Shown here piece by piece: positions 48,433-53,175 of a stretch of 53,175 bases of DNA. Location of the stretch: IMG/VR virus record IMGVR_UViG_3300023103_000006, positions 1 to 53,175 of that record; one strand, written 5' to 3'. The stretch is from a virus. A program made the position numbers and the translations under genes. The first letter of the stretch is position 1; each line of letters begins with the position of its first letter. The notes beneath the pieces were generated by a model. The model saw only the letters and a list, made by a program, of their open reading frames with translations, was not told the origin of the DNA and did no database searches.

Positions 48433-48609
48433 TTATTTTTCTAAACTTTCAAAAAAATATTTAGCCGCTATCCCCCTGGATGCCGGAAATGGTTTTTTCT
48501 CTTTCAGATAGTTATACCAGTCGCCTTCATTAATACCTAAAGCCTCAAACATAGCTTTGTTTTTGATGCTATGTTGCTTCATTTTATCTTTTACCTGTTG
48601 TATTGTCAT
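48433..48609 (-). CDS. Small HTH protein, candidate regulator of the palindrome
   Basis: A 58-residue ORF (ATG complement of 48607-48609). It has MTIQQVKDKMKQHSIKNKAM then FEALGINEGDWYNYLKEKKP, resembling a short Cro/C1-type helix-turn-helix with the recognition helix near residues 26-35. It lies between the two promoters that share the CTAGG palindrome, so it is a natural candidate to bind it. Alternatively it is a toxin-antitoxin-like regulator. Confidence 0.65.
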   Translation of the reverse strand: MTIQQVKDKMKQHSIKNKAMFEALGINEGDWYNYLKEKKPFPASRGIAAKYFFESLEK

Positions 48610-48634
48610 AATTTAATTTTTTTTTATTCCTTTG

Positions 48635-48672
48635 TAGCACTCCTACTATTTTATTCGGAAATCTGTGCTACT
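48635..48672. repeat. Inverted repeat GTAGCAC/GTGCTAC upstream of small HTH gene
   Basis: GTAGCAC and GTGCTAC (7 bp arms) enclose about 24 bases between the gene ending at 48687 and the ATG at 48609. It could form a hairpin in the leader of the HTH gene or serve as an operator. No U run follows in the leftward direction, so it is not a clear terminator. Confidence 0.4.
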
Positions 48673-48686
48673 GGTGCGATTAGTGG

Positions 48687-49025
48687 TTATACTGCCTTTA
48701 CAAACAACTCAACTGTTTGATGTTTACTACCTTCTTTGTGATTTACATACATTAACATCTTTTTTCCTGCGAACTTGTTGAAAGTTCTGTTTTTCACGGG
48801 AATATCCACTTCTATTAAGGTGTTGCAATCTGTATTAATTGTAATATTTTTTAATGTAGAAAGATTAATTTCGTGACGCTCGAAACCTTCATTAATTGCA
48901 ATGCGAGATACTTTTTGTTTTATCATACCTACAAATTTAGGCGCGCTAGTTTCTCTTCTTAAGTCTGTAAGAGAGATAACCGTATTTGCTGATTCGATTT
49001 TTAATGTAAATTCTTGAGTTGTCAT
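48687..49025 (-). CDS. Protein controlled by CTAGG palindrome, unknown
   Basis: The protein has 112 residues with strands (EFTLKIESANTVISLT, LIEVDIPVKNRTFNKF) and a few helices, ending QTVELFVKAV. It is the first gene of the leftward cluster that faces the late operon across the region at 49026-49161. Its promoter is closely related in sequence to that of the 46760 gene. No function recognised. Confidence 0.65.
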   Translation of the reverse strand: MTTQEFTLKIESANTVISLTDLRRETSAPKFVGMIKQKVSRIAINEGFERHEINLSTLKNITINTDCNTLIEVDIPVKNRTFNKFAGKKMLMYVNHKEGSKHQTVELFVKAV

Positions 49026-49051
49026 TTTCTTATTTGTTTTAATTTCTATGT

Positions 49052-49083
49052 CAAAGATAGGGGTTATCTAGGACATATCCTAG
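49052..49083 (-). promoter_or_regulatory. Leftward promoter with CTAGG palindrome (49025 gene)
   Basis: Read leftward: CTAG end of CTAGGACATATCCTAG (49068-49083), then 20 bases to TATCTTTG (49059-49052). The palindrome is one base different from that at 48406-48421 but the spacing is the same. The -7 region and the leader form a 25-base match (one mismatch) with 47117-47141. Confidence 0.75.
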
Positions 49084-49109
49084 AACTATTTAATTTATTT
49101 TCAATAATA

Positions 49110-49140
49110 TTTTCATAATGCTTGAATAGTTATATATTTG
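49110..49140 (+). promoter_or_regulatory. Rightward late promoter
   Basis: TATATTTG lies at 49133-49140, with TTT about 20 bases upstream (49110-49112), weaker at the -33 part than the leftward promoters. It is the only promoter-like element before the first gene of the late operon, which would then run through the terminase, neck and tail genes to 24906 unless further promoters lie within. Confidence 0.6.
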
Positions 49141-49161
49141 TAAGAAAAAACATTATAAAAC

Positions 49162-49575
49162 ATGAAGAAGATTATAGGACTCTTGGTTTTACTTTCATTA
49201 TCACTCTGCTCTTTCGCTCAAACCGCCCCTACTCTTGTAGCTTCCGGCACAATAACTAATACAACCTACTCTTATAAGGGTTACACATTAGGTACAGGTG
49301 TAGGTGGTAATGTGTTGTATCAAATCGTGGCAACAAGAACATCAGGCACAACTACCGGGGGTATCCGGTTGGAATATTCAAACGATGGGGTTAATTATGT
49401 TGCGATACCAAGCGCAGATACGCTAGCGATTACAAACGTAGCAACAGCGCAAACAAAAACTATTCCTATCGCTATTCCAGCCGCTAAATTTGTTCGGGTA
49501 CGTGGTCAACTAGCAGGTACAGGGGTTTATACCTATGCTTTATATGCGAATTATAGATATAATAGTAAGCCGTAA
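49162..49575 (+). CDS. Secreted small beta-rich protein, unknown
   Basis: The protein has 137 residues with a clean Sec signal peptide (KKIIGLLVLLSLSLCSFAQ) and a strand-rich mature part (NVLYQIVATRTSGTT, VRVRGQLAGTG, YTYALYANYRYNS). The end is Tyr-rich. It is the first gene of the late block, before the small terminase. The signal suggests export to the periplasm or cell surface rather than virion packaging. No family recognised. Confidence 0.65.
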   Translation: MKKIIGLLVLLSLSLCSFAQTAPTLVASGTITNTTYSYKGYTLGTGVGGNVLYQIVATRTSGTTTGGIRLEYSNDGVNYVAIPSADTLAITNVATAQTKTIPIAIPAAKFVRVRGQLAGTGVYTYALYANYRYNSKP

Positions 49576-49645
49576 TAGGATTATAATTAGTTAAGTCTCG
49601 AAAATATCGAACCTGATAATTAAAAGTATAGGATAATTCTAATAA

Positions 49646-50119
49646 ATGTCTAAAAAAGAAGAAAATAAGGGAGGTAGACCGCCTTTGTTTCAGAATGAAG
49701 AAGAACTTGAAGATAAAATAAAAGAGTATTTTATTCATATCAAAGGTGAATATCATTATGAAACCAAAACTTCTTTGAATAAAAAGACAAACGAAGAAAG
49801 AGAGATTGATGTAATAGTCTGGGATAGGGATGAAGAACCGCCAACAATAACAGGATTAGCTTTATTTCTTGGTTTTTGTAGTAGACAATCGTTTTATGAC
49901 TATGAATCTAACGACGGGTTTTCTTACGCTATAAAAAGAGCGAGAATGAGAATTGAAAATGCTTACGAAAAATGCTTATACAATGATAAGCCAATCGGGG
50001 CTATTTTCGCCTTGAAAAACATGAGTTGGAGGGATAAGCAAGAACTGGAACAAACTGCCAAAGTCTATCATCTATTAGACGGCACAGAGGGCAAAGATTC
50101 AGAAGAAGATGACGATTAG
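49646..50119 (+). CDS. terS: Terminase small subunit
   Basis: The protein has 157 residues. It has a GRPPLF start, then a helix-turn-helix (about 60-90) and FALKNMSWRDKQE near the end, a pattern typical of phage small terminases (LGF-x-SRQSFYDYE-x-x-x-x-F-x-x-x-I-K-R-A). It recognises the packaging site on phage DNA. The acidic C terminus (GTEGKDSEEDDD) probably contacts the large subunit. The stop overlaps the large-subunit start. Confidence 0.85.
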   Translation: MSKKEENKGGRPPLFQNEEELEDKIKEYFIHIKGEYHYETKTSLNKKTNEEREIDVIVWDRDEEPPTITGLALFLGFCSRQSFYDYESNDGFSYAIKRARMRIENAYEKCLYNDKPIGAIFALKNMSWRDKQELEQTAKVYHLLDGTEGKDSEEDDD

Positions 50120-51506
50120 CCACATAACCAAAGATGCAAGCGATTTAGAAAAGCGATTTTTGCCAAATTATCACAAGGTTAAGAAAGCAAAAACCGATTA
50201 CATAATTAACTTTGGGTCTGGAGGTTCCGGTAAATCTTATTCACAAGCACAATTCTTTGTAAAGAAAGTAACCCGAAAGAAACATAAATTAGTGGTTCTT
50301 AGAAAAGTAGGTGCTGATATAGGAGACAGCGTTTATTCGCAGTTCGTAGATGATGCCTTACCCTTTTGGGGGCTAGAAAACAAAGAAGATTATATTCTAA
50401 GAAAGCCAGAAGGCAAATATAGGATAGAATTTCCTCATAATGGTTCAAAGATTTTATTCAGAGGTGTAGAAGACCCTCAACGCTTTAAATCAATTAACGG
50501 TGTAACTCTCCTTTGGATTGAAGAAGCAAGTGAATTTACGGAAGAAGAATTTAATATCATAAGTGACCGGATAAGAGGGGATAATGTAAGAATATATTTA
50601 ACCTTTAATCCTATTAGCGAAGACCACTGGTTAAAGAAAAGATTTATTGATACGCCTATCTTAGATGTAAACGGACAAAGCAGGGTAACGGTAATATTTA
50701 GTACTTATTTAGAGAACCCCTTTGTTGGCAATAAGTTTATAGAGGATATGAACTGGTATAGAGTTAATGACCCTGACCATTACGCAGTATATGGATTAGG
50801 ACAATGGGGGGTAATAGCATCGAAAAGACCGTTTATTCGTGCGGTAGATTACAACAAACAATTTGTTAAATGCTTTGACTGGTATAGACCGGATTTGCCA
50901 GTTTATATTTCACTTGACTTTAACGTAAAATGGTCTGCAACTGTCAGACAGCAAATCCCTGGAAAAGGGCGTGTTTATCTGGAAGCAAGGCGGGATTACC
51001 CTGACGAACTAATAGAATATTTAGCGGTAAGATATGGAGGGTATGAAGTGTTTTTCACGGGCGATGCAAGTGGCAGGGCTCAAACACAATACACAAGCGA
51101 TGAAAGTAAGAAATCAGCTTGGCTACTATTAAGAAGTAATTTCAATGCGATTTGTTGTAAGTTGTATAATAGAAGCGAGCAAATGCAATTAAGAGCCTAT
51201 TTCAATGATTCTTTTGTAATGAAAAGGAATATAGGACACGATTCAAGCCGGATTATATGTAACACGATGTTTCAGATTTGGGGAGAACATAATCAGCTTT
51301 GGTTTGATGAAGAACATTGCAGGCAATTGAAAGATGATTTTAAGCGTGTAGATGCTACACCGAGCGGTGGTTTGAATAAAGTTCAGTTGAATAATGAAGA
51401 CATAGCTCACTTGTTAGATTGCGCTAGGTACGACGTTTGTTACTTTGAATTTGAGAATTTCAAGGCTTTGGATTTATATAAGAAACAAGTAAAACTGGCA
51501 GCATAA
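50109..51506 (+). CDS. terL: Terminase large subunit
   Basis: The protein has 465 residues, with ATPase and nuclease domains. Walker A is GSGGSGKS (36-43), Walker B is LLWIEE (134-139), and a coupling segment LTFNP lies at about 164-168. The nuclease domain has acidic residues in SLDFNV (D270), FTGDASG (D319) and HLLDCARYD (D437). It drives DNA packaging into the procapsid. The type resembles PBSX/Terminase_3 family proteins. Overlaps terS by 11 bases and the next gene by one base. Confidence 0.95.
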   Translation: MTISHITKDASDLEKRFLPNYHKVKKAKTDYIINFGSGGSGKSYSQAQFFVKKVTRKKHKLVVLRKVGADIGDSVYSQFVDDALPFWGLENKEDYILRKPEGKYRIEFPHNGSKILFRGVEDPQRFKSINGVTLLWIEEASEFTEEEFNIISDRIRGDNVRIYLTFNPISEDHWLKKRFIDTPILDVNGQSRVTVIFSTYLENPFVGNKFIEDMNWYRVNDPDHYAVYGLGQWGVIASKRPFIRAVDYNKQFVKCFDWYRPDLPVYISLDFNVKWSATVRQQIPGKGRVYLEARRDYPDELIEYLAVRYGGYEVFFTGDASGRAQTQYTSDESKKSAWLLLRSNFNAICCKLYNRSEQMQLRAYFNDSFVMKRNIGHDSSRIICNTMFQIWGEHNQLWFDEEHCRQLKDDFKRVDATPSGGLNKVQLNNEDIAHLLDCARYDVCYFEFENFKALDLYKKQVKLAA

Positions 51507-51694
51507 TGGAAGAAACATTTGTAATAGTTCAAAATCCTAAATCAAAACACTATCATATTTGTAATGATGAAAAAGGAAACATGAAAGCTTTTAGTAGTGA
51601 AGAAAGTGCAAAGAAGTATGCTGAATATAATTTAGAAAAAGATTGCGTTGTATTTAAGTTAATTACTCCCTTTTCTTGTGTTGAAATCTTATGA
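51506..51694 (+). CDS. Small protein after terminase, unknown
   Basis: The protein has 62 residues, starting in the stop of the large terminase gene. It is mixed alpha/beta with an FxVxQNPKSKHYHICNDEKG segment and a Cys near the C terminus. No family recognised. Overlap with the next gene is four bases. Confidence 0.65.
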   Translation: MEETFVIVQNPKSKHYHICNDEKGNMKAFSSEESAKKYAEYNLEKDCVVFKLITPFSCVEIL

Positions 51695-52758
51695 ACTACC
51701 TTTCAAACATAGTAGGCTTAACAGGAACCACAACACCCCCGGTAACAGGCGCAAAACTTGTGAATGATTTGCCTATTATATCTAGTAGCTTCGTTGTAGG
51801 TAGTGGCAAGCTAACAGAAACTGGGATAGATGAAATATGGAATAGAACGCTAACTAATGCCGCTGATATATTCGAAATGGATTTGTATTCTGAGATAAGC
51901 AAGGAAGATAGATTCAGGCAATTAATGAGTATGACGGCTGACTTTCAGTCTTCTACTAATCCAGACAAGGCGGCAAGCCCAAGGTATGAAGGCGTGAGAT
52001 TGAGGGCGGCAAGGCAAAAGAATACAGTCTTGTATATCAAAAATCTTTATGTTTATGGCACAGGAACTTACACAGTTAAGATTTACGACTTAAATACTGG
52101 CAATGAGGTATATGAATCGCCTGAGCCATTAAATGTTGTTGTAGAGGGGTATTTACAAGTTTATCACAAATTAAGCTTAGATAAACTAAATAACAATTAC
52201 TTTGTGTGCGTAGATGTTACTGATATAGATTTAGGCGCAATAAATGGCAATAATGGGTTCTTCAATGATAGGTGTGGTCAATTTCCGGTTGATGTTACAA
52301 GCGGCTCAATCCTAATAGCAAGCGACAAAAAAGACTTAAATTTTGTATCAAGTAATTGTTATGTTCATGTTGAAGCTGAAATAGCAAGCGATTTGACAAA
52401 CTTTGTGAGCATGAATACGGATTTGTTTGCTTTGGCGGCACAGTATCTTTGTGGTTCGTTATTACTGGCAGATTCACTAAAGAGCGATAAGTTTAATATA
52501 TGGACTAATACCAACGCAATTGTAAGAGAAAAGGAAATGATAGCTCAAAGAGAGTCTTACTACGAATACCTTTGCAAATCAATTCAGCCAGCATTAATGC
52601 GATTAGCTCCGACGGCAATAGTAGAAAAGAAAGACGCAAGCGAGAAACTAGGCATTCATACAAGTAGTTTAATTCCTGACGGCTTTTATTATTATCCAAG
52701 TGAATACGACATTAACAGATTCGGAGTTTTAAATTCACAAGATTATCCAGTTTATTGA
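51691..52758 (+). CDS. Putative virion structural / head-tail connector protein
   Basis: The protein has 355 residues. The first 230 are mostly strands with a PVTGAKLVNDLPIIS start, RLRAARQKNTVLYIKNLYVY and DLNTGNEVYESPEPLN. The last about 110 are helical (DLFALAAQYLCGSLLLADSLK, EMIAQRESYYEYLCKSIQP). The location between the large terminase and the gp10-like neck gene fits a head-tail connector or minor structural protein, but no motif is recognised. Confidence 0.5.
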   Translation: MNYLSNIVGLTGTTTPPVTGAKLVNDLPIISSSFVVGSGKLTETGIDEIWNRTLTNAADIFEMDLYSEISKEDRFRQLMSMTADFQSSTNPDKAASPRYEGVRLRAARQKNTVLYIKNLYVYGTGTYTVKIYDLNTGNEVYESPEPLNVVVEGYLQVYHKLSLDKLNNNYFVCVDVTDIDLGAINGNNGFFNDRCGQFPVDVTSGSILIASDKKDLNFVSSNCYVHVEAEIASDLTNFVSMNTDLFALAAQYLCGSLLLADSLKSDKFNIWTNTNAIVREKEMIAQRESYYEYLCKSIQPALMRLAPTAIVEKKDASEKLGIHTSSLIPDGFYYYPSEYDINRFGVLNSQDYPVY

Positions 52759-52759
52759 C

Positions 52760-52870
52760 ATGGAATTTGAATTTATAATCTATTTGGGCTTTATAATGAT
52801 GGTAATAGGCGTATCATTCTTTATTGGCTATCAGATTAGTAAATGGATAGATAAAGACTTTGAACTATGA
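52760..52870 (+). CDS. Very small membrane protein
   Basis: A 36-residue ORF (MEFEFIIYLGFIMMVIGVSF then FIGYQISKWIDKDFEL) starts two bases after the previous stop and overlaps the next ATG by four bases. It has one hydrophobic segment (about 5-25) and a charged C terminus. It lies in the neck gene cluster. Its role in the virion is unclear; a membrane role during entry or assembly is possible. Confidence 0.6.
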   Translation: MEFEFIIYLGFIMMVIGVSFFIGYQISKWIDKDFEL

Positions 52871-53175
52871 TAACCATAATAACCCCCGACGCTAAATTAG
52901 AGAAAGCAAAACAAAGCATTGAAAGTTTTGTAAATGTGATTCCTGATATTATCTTTGAGGCAGCAGGCAAAGCGGCCGACATGGTACAGGATAGAGTAGA
53001 AGGGCAAGGACTTGCGGCAAATGGAAGTTTTCTAATGACACCATCAAACACACCGATTGGAAGGTATGGACAAAGACACGGAAAAGCAAGAGAGAAAAAA
53101 GGATTGTCCACTAACAAAGTCAATTTGTCTTACACCGGGCAAATGTGGGATTCATGGGAAGAAGAAAAAGGAGCT
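52867..53175 (+). CDS. Neck / tail-completion protein, gp10-like (5' part; gene continues at 1-314)
   Basis: Codons 1-103 of a 157-residue protein; it continues without frame change at position 150 once the 149-base overlap is removed. The start at 52867 overlaps the small membrane gene (ATGA). The N terminus reads ITIITPDAKLEKAKQSIESF then VNVIPDIIFEAAGKAADMVQ, the amphipathic helix pattern of HK97 gp10-like neck proteins. Confidence 0.6.
   Translation, partial: MITIITPDAKLEKAKQSIESFVNVIPDIIFEAAGKAADMVQDRVEGQGLAANGSFLMTPSNTPIGRYGQRHGKAREKKGLSTNKVNLSYTGQMWDSWEEEKGA
53027..53175. repeat. Terminal direct repeat (right copy), contig overlap
   Basis: Second copy of the 149-base overlap with positions 1-149; see the left copy. 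It supports a circular or circularly permuted genome of about 53,026 bp. Which of the two edge variants is correct (positions 1-23 against 53027-53049) cannot be decided here. Confidence 0.95.

Noticed and set aside
1-53175. Integrase, recombinase or transposase that would make this a temperate phage
   Set aside because: None found in any strand or frame; regulators alone do not prove lysogeny, so lifestyle is left open.
1-53175. tRNA or rRNA genes
   Set aside because: I found no stretch with a T-loop plus anticodon stem pattern. A tRNAscan-SE search would settle this.

Overview
The window looks like one essentially complete genome of a tailed phage (long-tailed, siphovirus-like morphology inferred) that infects a member of the Bacteroidota. 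Positions 1-149 repeat at 53027-53175, so the molecule closes into a circle of about 53,026 bp, and one gene (52867 to 314) runs across the junction. The host assignment rests on three things. Promoters match the Bacteroidota pattern TTG/TTTG, about 19-20 bases, TAnnTTTG. Gene starts lack Shine-Dalgarno sequences and sit in A/T-rich leaders. Several proteins are typical of that phylum (VirE-N/BT4734-type primase, YadA-like 'NTAxG' beta-roll fibres, secretion signals ending in FAQ). I see no integrase, transposase, tRNA or CRISPR array.

Layout. (1) The late rightward block runs from 49162 through the junction to 24906. It holds a secreted protein, small and large terminase, neck and tail-completion genes, a tail chaperone with an apparent -1 frameshift, a 1677-residue tape measure, a lipoprotein, distal tail proteins, a candidate major tail protein, then portal, scaffold and major capsid, then fibre-like proteins with signal peptides, a GH19 endolysin and a spanin-like protein. 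Portal and capsid lie downstream of the tail genes, which is unusual. (2) A leftward early cluster (30070 to 24896) carries small genes including a LytTR regulator, an XRE regulator and a DUF3850 protein. (3) A short rightward operon (30250-31979) encodes small membrane proteins including a holin-like protein. (4) A leftward replication cluster (39876 to 32060) encodes an HTH protein, primase-helicase, SNF2-like helicase, VRR-NUC nuclease, an adenine methyltransferase and small genes. (5) A short rightward operon (40269-41426) encodes an SSB-like protein and a partner. (6) A leftward cluster (49025 to 41419) contains about 30 small genes, including a second methyltransferase, two more small regulators and many unknown proteins.

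The most interesting signals are regulatory. Three leftward transcription units (starting at 30070, 33639 and 41664) begin with the same promoter geometry (TTG-N20-TATATTTR) and then a structured leader RNA. In each leader a 5' hairpin loop is perfectly complementary, over 7-8 bases, to a strand inside a second structured domain just before the start codon. The sequences differ between the three copies but the pairing is kept, as expected for a conserved kissing-loop or pseudoknot switch; in one copy the second domain competes with a clear intrinsic terminator. Two other leftward promoters (48390 and 49052) share a palindrome, CTAGGATAT(R)TCCTAG, at identical spacing in place of the -33 element. 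The 392-base divergent gap at 39877-40268 is full of GTGTTGC repeats and is the best origin or operator candidate.

Functions of most small genes are not recognisable from sequence alone. Family calls are from motifs read by eye; no database search was possible.
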